Source: Desulfobacula sp. (GTDB taxonomy: Bacteria; Desulfobacterota; Desulfobacteria; Desulfobacterales; Desulfobacteraceae). From it: 36,316 nucleotides of DNA. Under the pieces are notes generated by a model. It searched no databases and was not told the DNA's origin. It saw nothing but the letters and a program-made list of their open reading frames with translations. The translations under genes and the position numbers were made by a program. The stretch lies in assembly GCA_020048635.1 (NCBI GenBank), contig JAIFMF010000206.1, positions 1 through 36,316 of the forward strand, read 5' to 3'. Shown in pieces: positions 1 through 7,881 of the stretch; the first letter of the stretch is position 1, and each line of letters opens with the position of its first letter.

Positions 1-462
1 TTTCCCTTGAGATGCCTCTATTAACTGCTCGACTTCCTGAGCAGCCGGTCCCGTGCCGATGACCAGGACATTTTTTGAAAAAAAAGGAGATTGGCTTGCA
101 GACTCGAAAAGAGATTGCCACAGACTCTGAAATACAAGAAACAAAAAAACTCCGGAAATCATATGGAACGGAATAGAGGAGACTCTGTTCAGCAACAAAA
201 GCACAACAAGGGAAATTCCTCCGGCAATGGCTGCACGGATAATAAACGTTTTATAAAACCAGGGCCTGATATTGTATACCTCACACAGGTATGAACTGAA
301 AATCAGGACAGGAACAAATCCTGTCACCCATAACCCTGACAAAAGACCTGGCGAATATCCGGGTGGCCTGTTTATCCACAGCACTAAAATGGCCAATGCA
401 GCGATTGTGTCACCGCCCATGAGAATCATCTGTTTTCGGATCAGGCTTCCTTTTATCGACAC
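1..462 (-). CDS. Membrane sugar transferase (polyprenyl-phosphate sugar phosphotransferase type), 5' part only
   Basis: The minus strand is open from an in-frame stop at 481-483 to the window edge. The translation has hydrophobic segments (for example MILMGGDTIAALAILVLW and a stretch around LVVLLLL), then a CoA/NAD-like fold start, KNVLVIGTGPAAQEV. That order (membrane helices, then a Rossmann-like domain) fits the N-terminal half of undecaprenyl-phosphate sugar transferases that start exopolysaccharide synthesis. The catalytic bacterial sugar transferase domain would lie beyond position 1. Start is uncertain: GTG at 460-462 puts the conserved Gly-Asp of the first helix near residue 17, as I recall for the family; ATG at 427-429 is the alternative. 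Neither has a strong ribosome binding site. The family assignment is inferred from a partial protein. Confidence 0.6.
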   Translation of the reverse strand, partial: MSIKGSLIRKQMILMGGDTIAALAILVLWINRPPGYSPGLLSGLWVTGFVPVLIFSSYLCEVYNIRPWFYKTFIIRAAIAGGISLVVLLLLNRVSSIPFHMISGVFLFLVFQSLWQSLFESASQSPFFSKNVLVIGTGPAAQEVEQLIEASQGK

Positions 463-536
463 TCCCACACCCCCATATCCTTATCCTCCAGAGTCTCTTT
501 TAATACCCTTTTCTTATCATGATATGCCTTGATATC

Positions 537-558
537 CTTGACACATTCTTATGTCAAG
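537..558. repeat. Inverted repeat at the end of the antiporter reading frame
   Basis: A perfect 7-bp inverted repeat, CTTGACA and TGTCAAG, is separated by 8 bp. It covers the TAA (549-551) that closes the frame continuing past the antiporter's TGA. No T-run follows on either strand, so it is not a typical intrinsic terminator. It could be a weak 3' hairpin or a binding site. Confidence 0.4.
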
Positions 559-662
559 ACAATATCCGAGAGATTTTTCTCGGACAGCCCCCGGAACAGG
601 TCAAGCTGATCCGTTTGGCCCAGAACACTGGCCACATCCTGTGATTCCAGGACAAAAACTCA
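549..662 (-). other. Same-frame extension of the antiporter beyond an in-frame TGA
   Basis: After TGA at 660-662 the antiporter frame continues with a plausible soluble sequence (VFVLESQDVASVL, then DLFRGLSEKNLSD) to TAA at 549-551. Its composition looks coding, and the whole transferase-antiporter gap is otherwise empty. A nonsense mutation, a sequencing error, or recoding (readthrough or selenocysteine) would each explain it. A 5-bp hairpin, TCCTG-GAATCA-CAGGA on the minus strand (652-637), begins 7 nt after the TGA. Its loop is nearer to the stop than in usual bacterial SECIS elements, so selenocysteine is not the favoured reading. Confidence 0.5.
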
Positions 663-2264
663 GGGCCGATACAGATCATGACGAATATCATCGGTAAACT
701 GCTGAATTCTCTCAACGGGCATATCCAGATGGAGTAGCGCCTGACGGGTGAATTCCAAAGCAGCTTCAAATTCAGCGATGTGAAGATCCGGGTGATTTTT
801 TTTCACAAGGGTTGTAATTGCTCTTGCAACAACCGTTGCAGGGGTTGTGATCAGAAGAAGTCTCGCTTTTTCAATATGTGCTGCTTCCAGTATAACCGGC
901 TGGCTTGCATCGCCAAAGATGATAGGGAACCCGAAAGATTTAAGCTGTTCCACCCGTCTGGAGTCAAATTCCAGGATCACAAACACCACCCCGATGCGCT
1001 GAAGTACATCGGCAATATGTTTGCCCACGCGACCCCCGCCCGCAATGACCAGATGATCCTTCAGGCTTTCATCCGGAAGATTGATGGTCTGAAACGTATA
1101 AGGCTTTCCCCACCGGTTGCGAAGGGTGTAAAGCGGTGCGGTCAGACCGGATACAAAGGGGGTAAAAAACATGGTCAGGATGGTGGTGGTGAGAATGAGG
1201 GAATAAAACTCCAGGGTAATGGAACCGGAGCTGATACCCACCCTTGCCAGAACAAAGGAAAACTCGCCGATCTGGGAAAGCCCCAGGGCTGTGGCCAGGG
1301 GAATAATATTGCGATACCCGAAAGCCCTGCTCAGGCCTCCGAATATCAATCCTTTCCCTGTCATGATGACCACAACCAGAAACAGAACCATCTGATAATT
1401 GGCAATGAGAAACCAGGGATCAAAGAGCATCCCCACGGAGGTAAAAAAAAGAAGGCTGAAGATATCCCTTAAGGGAATGATATCGCTCAGGGCCTGGTAT
1501 CCATAGTCTGATTCACTTAAGAGCATACCTGCCACAAAGGCGCCAAAGGCAAAGGACAACCCGAAAAGATAAGTGCCGTAACCGATCCCCAGCCCCATGG
1601 CAACCGTTGCCAGAAGAAACAATTCCCTCGAATTCCACCCGGCAATGCGTTTCATCACCCAGGGCAGAAGTCTTGTCCCTACAAAAATCATCAACAAAAG
1701 AAAAACCACAGCCTTTATTGCGGCAATCCCCAGCAACGGCAAACCGACCGCCGGATCATTAAGCTGAGGCAAGATAATCATCATGGGTACGATGGCCATA
1801 TCCTGAACAATGAGCATACCGATCATAACCCTGCTGGACAGGGTTCCGATCCGTCCCTGGTTTTCCAGGGTCTTTAACAGAACCATGGTGCTGGATAAGG
1901 AAATCAGTGCCCCAAACCACAGGGACTGCATCCATGGCCAGCCAAAGGCCATACCGATACAGAAACCAAAAATAAGGGTTAACAGGATCTGGATGGGAGT
2001 GCCGATCAACGCAATATTTTTTACCGGTTTCAACTCCTTAAAAGAAAATTCAAGACCCAGCGCAAACAGCAACAGGGCGATCCCGATCTCTGCCAGCATC
2101 TCTATTTCATGGATGCCGGAAACCGTCACCCCTCCGGTATAAGGCCCCACTGCCACCCCTGCCAGGATATACCCCAAAACCAGGGGCTGTCTCAACCGCT
2201 GGGCGATCACCCCCCCGATGAATGCAGCCATCACAATAATGACAATATCCCCTGCAATTCCCAA
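660..2264 (-). CDS. KefB/CPA2-type monovalent cation:proton antiporter with TrkA-N domain
   Basis: The product is a membrane exchanger, probably K+/H+ or Na+/H+. About 380 residues of dense hydrophobic helices (with [11 protein letters not shown] and [12 protein letters not shown] motifs typical of the family) are followed by a cytoplasmic nucleotide-binding domain with the [17 protein letters not shown]ossmann motif and a conserved GDAS. Start: the frame is open to GTG at 2307-2309, but TTG at 2262-2264 is preceded by AAGGAGC (2271-2277) with 6-nt spacing and begins just before the first helix, so I chose TTG (about 534 residues). The frame ends at TGA 660-662, yet the same frame stays open for 36 more codons to TAA 549-551 (see separate entry). 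The transported ion cannot be told from sequence. Confidence 0.88.
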   Translation of the reverse strand: MGIAGDIVIIVMAAFIGGVIAQRLRQPLVLGYILAGVAVGPYTGGVTVSGIHEIEMLAEIGIALLLFALGLEFSFKELKPVKNIALIGTPIQILLTLIFGFCIGMAFGWPWMQSLWFGALISLSSTMVLLKTLENQGRIGTLSSRVMIGMLIVQDMAIVPMMIILPQLNDPAVGLPLLGIAAIKAVVFLLLMIFVGTRLLPWVMKRIAGWNSRELFLLATVAMGLGIGYGTYLFGLSFAFGAFVAGMLLSESDYGYQALSDIIPLRDIFSLLFFTSVGMLFDPWFLIANYQMVLFLVVVIMTGKGLIFGGLSRAFGYRNIIPLATALGLSQIGEFSFVLARVGISSGSITLEFYSLILTTTILTMFFTPFVSGLTAPLYTLRNRWGKPYTFQTINLPDESLKDHLVIAGGGRVGKHIADVLQRIGVVFVILEFDSRRVEQLKSFGFPIIFGDASQPVILEAAHIEKARLLLITTPATVVARAITTLVKKNHPDLHIAEFEAALEFTRQALLHLDMPVERIQQFTDDIRHDLYRP

Positions 2265-2415
2265 ATTTCTGCTCCTTGTAATTATTTTTACCTGTTTGTT
2301 TCTTATCACACTTCCATGAGATTCCGGAAATATTTTTATATTTGATTTATTGGGTCTGTATGGTCTAAACTGGATCAGTATATTTTATATCGATATTCAT
2401 CCGGGAGGATCTGCC

Positions 2416-2889
2416 ATGAAATTACAATATATGATTGTTATATCAATTATTTTTTTTCTTTTTTCATCTGCTGCTGAGGCCGATACCCTTCCCCTTTTAT
2501 CAAAAGGCCAAACGGTTTATGTTCCTGCCTATTCTCATATTTATATCGGCAACAGGGAAACCCCTTATCTTTTGGCCGTTACCTTGAGTATCCGGAATAT
2601 CAGCCCTTCAACACCCATTCATATTACAGAGGTCCGTTACCATGATACCCAGGGTAATTTTCTTAGACATTTTATCAAGGATCCCATGACGCTTGGCCCT
2701 CTATCCGCCACCCGGTTTATCATCCACCAGAGTGATAAGGACGGCGGGTCCGGTGCAAGCTTTATTGTACTGTGGGAAGCCAAAGAAAAAACCAATCCGC
2801 CCATTATCGAAACGGTTATGATCGGAACCTCGTCCCAGCAAGGGATTTCATTTACCTCCAGGGGAGAGGCCATCCTGGAAAAAGAATAG
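2416..2889 (+). CDS. DUF3124 family exported protein
   Basis: A 157-residue protein of unknown function. It begins with a signal peptide (MKLQYMIVISIIFFLFSSA, cleavage probably near AEA-D), so it is exported to the periplasm or envelope. The mature part matches my memory of DUF3124: VYVPAYSHIYIGNRE near the start, LAVTLSIRNIS in the middle, and IETVMIGTSSQQGISFTSRG at the C-terminus. The start at ATG 2416 is preceded by GGGAGG with a 7-nt gap; the frame is open to an earlier ATG at 2350, but that would put 22 residues in front of the signal peptide. It stands alone, divergent from the antiporter and upstream of a separately promoted gene. Confidence 0.8.
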   Translation: MKLQYMIVISIIFFLFSSAAEADTLPLLSKGQTVYVPAYSHIYIGNRETPYLLAVTLSIRNISPSTPIHITEVRYHDTQGNFLRHFIKDPMTLGPLSATRFIIHQSDKDGGSGASFIVLWEAKEKTNPPIIETVMIGTSSQQGISFTSRGEAILEKE

Positions 2890-2912
2890 AAAAACCTGAT
2901 GATTTTTGACTT

Positions 2913-2941
2913 TTGTTTTGCTATCATACCCGCCATATAAA
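2913..2941 (+). promoter_or_regulatory. Possible sigma-70 promoter of the DUF362 gene
   Basis: TTGTTT (2913-2918) and TATAAA (2936-2941) are 17 bp apart and end 29 bp before the ATG at 2971. The -10 matches consensus at five of six positions, the -35 only at the first three. Confidence 0.35.
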
Positions 2942-2970
2942 ATAAAGAACCGATAGAATAAGGGGAAATA

Positions 2971-4101
2971 ATGAAAGCCGACGTATTTTTCATGGACCTG
3001 GAAGCCACTTCAAGGGAAAATCTTCCCAATAAACTGGCAAGGCTTATTAAAACTGCAGGAATGGAATCCGTTTTAAAAGAAAATGATCTGACTGCCGTAA
3101 AAGTTCATTTTGGGGAGCAGGGCAATACTGCCTATATCCGCCCTGTTTTTATCCGGAAAATCATTGAGACCATCCGGGAATGTAAAGCCTCTCCTTTTTT
3201 GACCGATGCCAACACCCTTTATGTGGGTACACGTTCCAACAGTGTTTCCCATATTCACACGGCCATTGAAAACGGATTTTCCTATTCCTCCATGGATGCC
3301 ACCCCCATTATCATTGCCGACGGGCTCCGGGGAAAAAATGAAACCAAGATTGAAGTGAATCAGAAAAATTGTAATCATGTTTATATCGGTTCCGAGGTTG
3401 TTGAAGCCGATGCCCTGGTTTCCGTGGCCCATTTCAAAGGTCATGAACTTGCCGGGTTTGGCGGAACCTTGAAAAATCTTGGTATGGGATGTGCCTCAAG
3501 ACGGGGAAAGCTGGATCAGCACTCCAATGTAAGCCCCAAGATAAAACGTAAGACCTGCATCGGATGCGGAGAATGTGCAAAACACTGTCCCGGCGATGCC
3601 ATTTACCTTGAAGAAAAAAAAGCTTTTATCAGGGCAGAATCCTGCATTGGATGTGCCGAATGCATTGTCCGGTGCCCCACGGGTTCCGTCACCATCAACT
3701 GGAATCAGACGGTTCCGGTCTTTCTTGAAAAAATGATGGAATATACCCTGGGTGTCCTGCAAAACAAAAAGGACAAAGCCTTTTTCATCAATTTTATCAC
3801 GGATATCTCGCCCAACTGCGACTGCCTTTCCTATAGTGGCTCCCCCATTGTCAACAATGTCGGCGTGCTGGCATCCCTGGACCCGGTAGCCATTGATCAG
3901 GCGAGCGCCGATCTGGTCAACAGGCAGACAGGTCTTCCCGGAACCGAGCTGAAAGCAAACCTGAATCCCGGCGAGGACAAATTCAAGGGACTTTATCCTG
4001 CAGTGGACTGGCAGCATCAGCTTGAATATGGAGAAACCCTTGGGCTCGGTACACGGGATTACACCCTTATCCCGATGAAAACCCTGGCGTATAAAGCCTG
4101 A
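2971..4101 (+). CDS. DUF362 domain protein with two 4Fe-4S ferredoxin motifs
   Basis: A 376-residue cytoplasmic iron-sulfur protein of unknown substrate. The N-terminal part carries the DUF362 pattern (AVKVHFGEQGNTAYIRP, and later VAHFKGHELAGFGGTLKNLG). Two consecutive CxxCxxCxxxCP clusters follow around residues 195-235 (CIGCGECAKHCP and CIGCAECIVRCP), predicting two [4Fe-4S] centres. The C-terminal segment returns to DUF362 (VGVLASLDPVAIDQASADLV). The start has AAGGGG seven nt upstream. Such proteins are common in anaerobes and are presumed electron carriers, but the reaction is unknown. It converges on sucD with only 8 bp between stops, and I see no terminator hairpin there. Confidence 0.88.
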   Translation: MKADVFFMDLEATSRENLPNKLARLIKTAGMESVLKENDLTAVKVHFGEQGNTAYIRPVFIRKIIETIRECKASPFLTDANTLYVGTRSNSVSHIHTAIENGFSYSSMDATPIIIADGLRGKNETKIEVNQKNCNHVYIGSEVVEADALVSVAHFKGHELAGFGGTLKNLGMGCASRRGKLDQHSNVSPKIKRKTCIGCGECAKHCPGDAIYLEEKKAFIRAESCIGCAECIVRCPTGSVTINWNQTVPVFLEKMMEYTLGVLQNKKDKAFFINFITDISPNCDCLSYSGSPIVNNVGVLASLDPVAIDQASADLVNRQTGLPGTELKANLNPGEDKFKGLYPAVDWQHQLEYGETLGLGTRDYTLIPMKTLAYKA

Positions 4102-4109
4102 ATCAAGCC

Positions 4110-4982
4110 TTATCTTAACTGATGCGTTTCAGCCCAGGCCTTTACATGGATAGGGGATTCAAGGACCGTCACTCCTGCTTCCAGTAAAGCCTTTGTTTTG
4201 CCGTCATAGGTTCCGGCAGACCCCCTGACGATGGCTCCGGCATGACCCATTTTTTTACCCTGGGGTGAGAATCGGCCGGCGATATAAGACGCCACCGGTT
4301 TTTTCATATTAGCGGCAATATATTCAGCCGCCTTTTCTTCCTGTTCTCCGCCGACTTCACCCACGATGATGACGGCATCCGTATCCGAATCATTTTCAAA
4401 CATCTCAAGGATCTTAGGCAGGTTACACAGCACCACAGGATCGGCTCCCATGCCCACAACCGTGCTCTGGCCGATCTTTATTTCGGAAAGAATACCGGCA
4501 AACTCATAGGACAGGGTCCCGGATCGGGAAATAATACCCACCCGTCCGGGTGCAAACAAAGACGCCGGCATGATACCCATTTTGCCTTTGCCGGGAACAA
4601 GGATGCCGGGAGTTGTGGGACCCAGGGCAATGACCTGTTTCTCATCGACATAGTCTCGCATTTTTATGACATCATGAACCGGAACGTGCTCCGGCACGAT
4701 GACAATAAAGTCAATACCTGCATCGATGGTTTCAAGAAACGCATCCAGGACAAAAGCAGCCGGAACAAAAAACACCGAGGCATTGGCGCCGGTCTCTTTG
4801 ACGGCATCATCCACATAATTGAACACGGGCAGACCTTCCACAAGGTTCCCGCCTTTGCCGGGGGTGACGCCGCCGACAATCTTTGTTCCGTACTGAAGCA
4901 TCCATTTTGTCTGGATGCTGCCTATTTTTCCGGTGATGCCCTGGACAATCACCCGTGTATCATCATTCAAAAGAATGCTCAT
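4110..4982 (-). CDS. sucD: Succinyl-CoA synthetase-like alpha subunit (ADP-forming acid-CoA ligase)
   Basis: A 290-residue alpha subunit that, with SucC, interconverts succinyl-CoA + ADP + Pi and succinate + ATP + CoA. The N-terminal CoA-binding fold has GITGKIGS and GGVTPGKGG. SRSGTLSYEF lies near residue 155. The active-site phosphohistidine is His247 in GHAGAIV, and the C-terminus is typical (KTKALLEAGVTVLESP). The segment normally reading GGDP followed by a GT-rich loop is GADPVVLCNLPKIL here, so the substrate acid might not be succinate (malate or another acid is possible). It lies 18 bp downstream of sucC in the same operon and converges on the DUF362 gene. Confidence 0.85.
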   Translation of the reverse strand: MSILLNDDTRVIVQGITGKIGSIQTKWMLQYGTKIVGGVTPGKGGNLVEGLPVFNYVDDAVKETGANASVFFVPAAFVLDAFLETIDAGIDFIVIVPEHVPVHDVIKMRDYVDEKQVIALGPTTPGILVPGKGKMGIMPASLFAPGRVGIISRSGTLSYEFAGILSEIKIGQSTVVGMGADPVVLCNLPKILEMFENDSDTDAVIIVGEVGGEQEEKAAEYIAANMKKPVASYIAGRFSPQGKKMGHAGAIVRGSAGTYDGKTKALLEAGVTVLESPIHVKAWAETHQLR

Positions 4983-5000
4983 ATTTTTTTGTCCTTATTA

Positions 5001-6161
5001 TCAGCTCATTTTTCCGAGAGAGGGGTCATTTAATAATGCGATCAGTCGATCAACGGCTTTTTCCGTAGCTGCTTCCGTCACCACATGAATACCACCTGAT
5101 TTTAGAATCTCCCAGGTTTCTTCCTGATGATTGCCAAGGGCCTTGGCCACAATGGGAAGGGTCACACCATGGTCTTTAATGTACCGGACAATGCCTTTTG
5201 CCCCTTCATGAATGGGGTTGATTCCGCCGTAGATATTGATGAATATGGCCTTTAAGGGTTTCATCAAAATAAGTTCCATGCATTTGTACAAAAGATCGGC
5301 CGTAATGCCCCCGCCGGTTTCAAGAAAATTTGCAGGCGAAAGTTTATGGCCGATGATATCCATAGAAGCCATGCCAAGACCGGCTCCGGAGGAAATCAGG
5401 CCGATATCCCCGTCAAGGTCCACATAGGTGACCCCAATCTCTTTTCCCTTTTTTTCAAGCAGATTGCCGATCCTGCCCTCGGATGACAGGGAAAGATTTT
5501 TCTTCACCCTGAACATGGCCGAGTCATCAATTTCAAGGACGGCGTCCACAGCCATGAGCCCGCCGTTATCCAGAATGACAAGGGGGTTGATCTCCGCGAT
5601 CATGGCCTCATACTGGTGAAATATCTGGTAAAGGCGAACCAGGATAGTCGAACAGGCAGATAGACGGTTGTCGGGAAGGCCTGCACTGCGCAGAAGCTTG
5701 ACTGCCTGATACGGGTAAAACCCGAATTTCGGATCGATTTCGAATGAGGCGATTTTGTCCGGAGAATTTTGGGCTGTTTCTTCAATATGCACGCCGCCCT
5801 CGGTACTGACCACAACCACGGGTTTCCCTGAATACCCGTCAATGGTGATGCCCATGTAAAGCTCTTTTCTGATGAATGCCTTCCCACAGACCATGATTTC
5901 CCGGACCGGGAGGCCCTTGATGTCCATCTCAAAAAGCGCTTCTGCGGTTTTCCGCAATTCATCCGGGGTTTCTGCAATCCTGATGCCGCCTGCAAGCCCG
6001 CGGCCACCCACCAGTACCTGTGATTTAAGAACAGCAGGATAGCCTGTCTTTTCCGCAACTCTCACTGCATCATCCACCGTCCCTGCAACACCCCGTTCCG
6101 GCAAGGGTATGCCGAACGTTTCAAAAATATCCATGGCCTCATATTCATGCAATCTCATCAT
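5001..6161 (-). CDS. sucC: Succinyl-CoA synthetase-like beta subunit
   Basis: A 386-residue beta subunit with an ATP-grasp N-terminal domain (RLHEYEAMDIFETFGIPLP at the start; a glycine-rich GGRGLAGG near residue 53) and a C-terminal ligase domain (IGLISSGAGLGMASMD, then INIYGGINPIHEGAKGI). Length is normal for the family. The usual Q-H-AGGRGKAGG motif is QVLVGGRGLAGG, a further sign of divergence from housekeeping SucC. The start ATG at 6159-6161 has AGGACAT upstream. It is the first gene of a sucC-sucD pair and diverges from the 4-hydroxybutyryl-CoA dehydratase gene across a 272-bp region holding two promoters and a palindrome. Confidence 0.85.
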   Translation of the reverse strand: MMRLHEYEAMDIFETFGIPLPERGVAGTVDDAVRVAEKTGYPAVLKSQVLVGGRGLAGGIRIAETPDELRKTAEALFEMDIKGLPVREIMVCGKAFIRKELYMGITIDGYSGKPVVVVSTEGGVHIEETAQNSPDKIASFEIDPKFGFYPYQAVKLLRSAGLPDNRLSACSTILVRLYQIFHQYEAMIAEINPLVILDNGGLMAVDAVLEIDDSAMFRVKKNLSLSSEGRIGNLLEKKGKEIGVTYVDLDGDIGLISSGAGLGMASMDIIGHKLSPANFLETGGGITADLLYKCMELILMKPLKAIFINIYGGINPIHEGAKGIVRYIKDHGVTLPIVAKALGNHQEETWEILKSGGIHVVTEAATEKAVDRLIALLNDPSLGKMS

Positions 6162-6210
6162 TATGTCCTGTCGGGTCTAAGAATTCATCCAATTCATATT
6201 CAAAGCGGAA

Positions 6211-6239
6211 ACACTAAAAAAAATCACACAACGTGTCAA
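6211..6239 (-). promoter_or_regulatory. Putative promoter of sucCD
   Basis: On the minus strand, TTGACA (6239-6234) and TAGTGT (6216-6211) are separated by 17 bp, about 50 bp upstream of the sucC start. The -35 is perfect and the -10 is poor, which would fit an activated promoter. Confidence 0.45.
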
Positions 6240-6260
6240 TAAAAATAATATGTAAGATCC

Positions 6261-6278
6261 TTATCGACCATTCGATAA
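6261..6278. promoter_or_regulatory. Palindrome between divergent promoters, likely shared operator
   Basis: TTATCG and CGATAA form a perfect 6-bp inverted repeat around a 6-bp centre (ACCATT). It sits 21 bp from the sucC -35 and 30 bp from the -35 of the dehydratase cluster. That is a typical place for one dimeric regulator to act on both operons. No regulator gene lies next to it in the window. Confidence 0.5.
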
Positions 6279-6308
6279 ATGATAATTTCGGTGAGTTGGA
6301 AAAGTGCT

Positions 6309-6338
6309 TGACAAGATATAAAAATTTTTCTTAGTAAT
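6309..6338 (+). promoter_or_regulatory. Putative promoter of the 4-hydroxybutyryl-CoA dehydratase cluster
   Basis: TTGACA at 6309-6314 is followed 18 bp later by TAGTAA (6333-6338). The -10 is weak. The leader to the ATG at 6434 is about 90 nt and I recognise no riboswitch in it. Confidence 0.4.
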
Positions 6339-6433
6339 GATTTTTGTGCAGATTTGGATAAATTTGGTTTTACGTATGGGAATAGTTACAGATAAAGGGT
6401 TTTGTTAATTTAGAAGAATAAGGAAAAACGTTT

Positions 6434-7870
6434 ATGGGACTGATGACAAAAAATGAATATATTGAATCCTTAAGAAAATTACATCCGGTTGTGTACATGT
6501 TTGGTGAAAGGATTACCAATGTGGTTGATAATCCAAGGCTCAGGGCAGGGATCGAAGCCACTGGCGCAACCTTTGAAGTGGCCGGTATGGAGCAATACAA
6601 AGAGCTTGCCGTTACGGTCAGCCCGCTGATCAATGAACCTGTCAACCGGTTCACCCTGCCGCCCTCATCCATCAGCGACCTGGTTCACCGGGTCAAGCTG
6701 AACCGGACCGTGGCCAACCATGTGGGAACCTGCCACCAGAGATGCACAGGTCTGGATTGCCTTTCAGCGCTTTCCATTGTCACCTATGACATTGATCAAA
6801 AATACGGCACGCCCTATTACCAAAATTTCATTGACTTTGTAAAACACATGCAAAAACATGATCTGGTCGGAAATGCGGGGGTCACGGATGTAAAGGGCGA
6901 CCGGGCCAAGGGCCCCACGGATCAGGCCGATGACCAGATGTACCTGAAAATAGTGGAACGACGGCCCGACGGCATTGTGGTCAGCGGTGCAAAAGTTCAC
7001 CAGACCGGCTCCCTCTCCGCCCATGAAATCATTGTGTTGCCTACCCGCGCCTTTAAAAAAGGGGATGAAGACTATGCCGTTGCCTTTGCCATCCCGTCCG
7101 ACACCGAGGGCCTTATCCATGTGGTGGGCCGATCCAGCCTGGACAACCGGGAGCTTGAGGGAGTGGACTGCGGAAACGTCAGATATTCCAAAAACTGCCC
7201 CACCCTGATCTTTAATAATGTCTTTGTCCCCAAACACCGAATTTTTATGTGCGGAGAAACCGAATTTGCCGTGGAAATGGTCATCAAATTCTCTTCTTTT
7301 CACCGCCAGAGCCACGGCGGATGCAAATCCGGAAAAATCGACTGCATGATCGGGGCTTCCCTTGCATTGATGGATTATAACGGGACATCCAAAATCAGCC
7401 ATCACAAACAGAAAATCATTGACATGATATACCGGGCGGAAACCCTTTACGGGTGCTGCCTGGCCTCCTCCTATGAAGGAAGATCAATGCCTTCCGGCGC
7501 CTATTTTATCGACACCATTTTGTCCAATGCCTCCAAAATTCATGAAGGCAAAGAACTTTCCGAATGCATCCGCCTCATGATCGACATCTGCGGCGGGTTT
7601 GTGGCTGACATGCCGTCAGACAAGGATTTTAACCATCCGGAGATCGGCCCCATGCTGAAACGCTATTTCAAGGGAGCTGACGGCGTGCCCGTGGAAAACC
7701 GGATCAAGATGTTCAGGCTCGTGGAAAAAATGGCCATGGAATCGGCCGACACCATTTCCGACATTCATGGCGGCGGTTCTCCCGAAGCCCACAGGGTGAC
7801 CATCCTCAGGGAAAGCAACCTTGAAAGCAAAAAGCGGGCAGCCCGGCGTCTGGCAGGGATTGACGGCTAA
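6434..7870 (+). CDS. abfD: 4-hydroxybutyryl-CoA dehydratase / vinylacetyl-CoA delta-isomerase
   Basis: A 478-residue FAD and [4Fe-4S] radical enzyme that dehydrates 4-hydroxybutyryl-CoA to crotonyl-CoA in the cytoplasm. It resembles Clostridium aminobutyricum AbfD along its length, from the start (LMTKNEYIESLRKLHPVVYM) to the end (GGGSPEAHRVTILRE). All four cluster ligands known in AbfD are present: Cys100 and Cys104 (GTCHQRC), and His290 and Cys297 (FHRQSHGGC). The flavin region DQKYGTPYYQNF and GAKVHQTGS are conserved. The start at 6434 gives the same MxMT beginning as AbfD and has AAGGA 9 nt upstream. It heads a plus-strand operon with two flavoproteins, a DUF1667 protein and an acyl-CoA synthetase, which suggests 4-hydroxybutyrate catabolism. 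Oxygen sensitivity fits an anaerobe. Confidence 0.93.
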   Translation: MGLMTKNEYIESLRKLHPVVYMFGERITNVVDNPRLRAGIEATGATFEVAGMEQYKELAVTVSPLINEPVNRFTLPPSSISDLVHRVKLNRTVANHVGTCHQRCTGLDCLSALSIVTYDIDQKYGTPYYQNFIDFVKHMQKHDLVGNAGVTDVKGDRAKGPTDQADDQMYLKIVERRPDGIVVSGAKVHQTGSLSAHEIIVLPTRAFKKGDEDYAVAFAIPSDTEGLIHVVGRSSLDNRELEGVDCGNVRYSKNCPTLIFNNVFVPKHRIFMCGETEFAVEMVIKFSSFHRQSHGGCKSGKIDCMIGASLALMDYNGTSKISHHKQKIIDMIYRAETLYGCCLASSYEGRSMPSGAYFIDTILSNASKIHEGKELSECIRLMIDICGGFVADMPSDKDFNHPEIGPMLKRYFKGADGVPVENRIKMFRLVEKMAMESADTISDIHGGGSPEAHRVTILRESNLESKKRAARRLAGIDG

Positions 7871-7881
7871 AGGCATATCCA

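Noticed and set aside
637..662. Selenocysteine insertion (SECIS) after the TGA of the antiporter
   Set aside because: The hairpin is short, its loop starts about 12 nt after TGA (known elements are usually 16 or more nt), and no Sec-containing relatives are known to me. Kept only as a possibility.
780..1472. A 230-codon plus-strand ORF with many cysteines at its start ([12 protein letters not shown])
   Set aside because: It lies wholly antisense to the antiporter, has no family resemblance, and no ribosome binding site; it is a shadow frame.
2637..3029. A 130-codon minus-strand ORF across the DUF3124 gene and the start of the DUF362 gene
   Set aside because: Antisense to two well-supported genes and no recognisable domain.
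4095..4112. Terminator between the DUF362 gene and sucD
   Set aside because: AAGCCT appears twice in direct, not inverted, orientation and there is no T-run.
6315..6433. Riboswitch in the dehydratase leader
   Set aside because: The leader is AT-rich with no stable hairpin or conserved aptamer motif visible.
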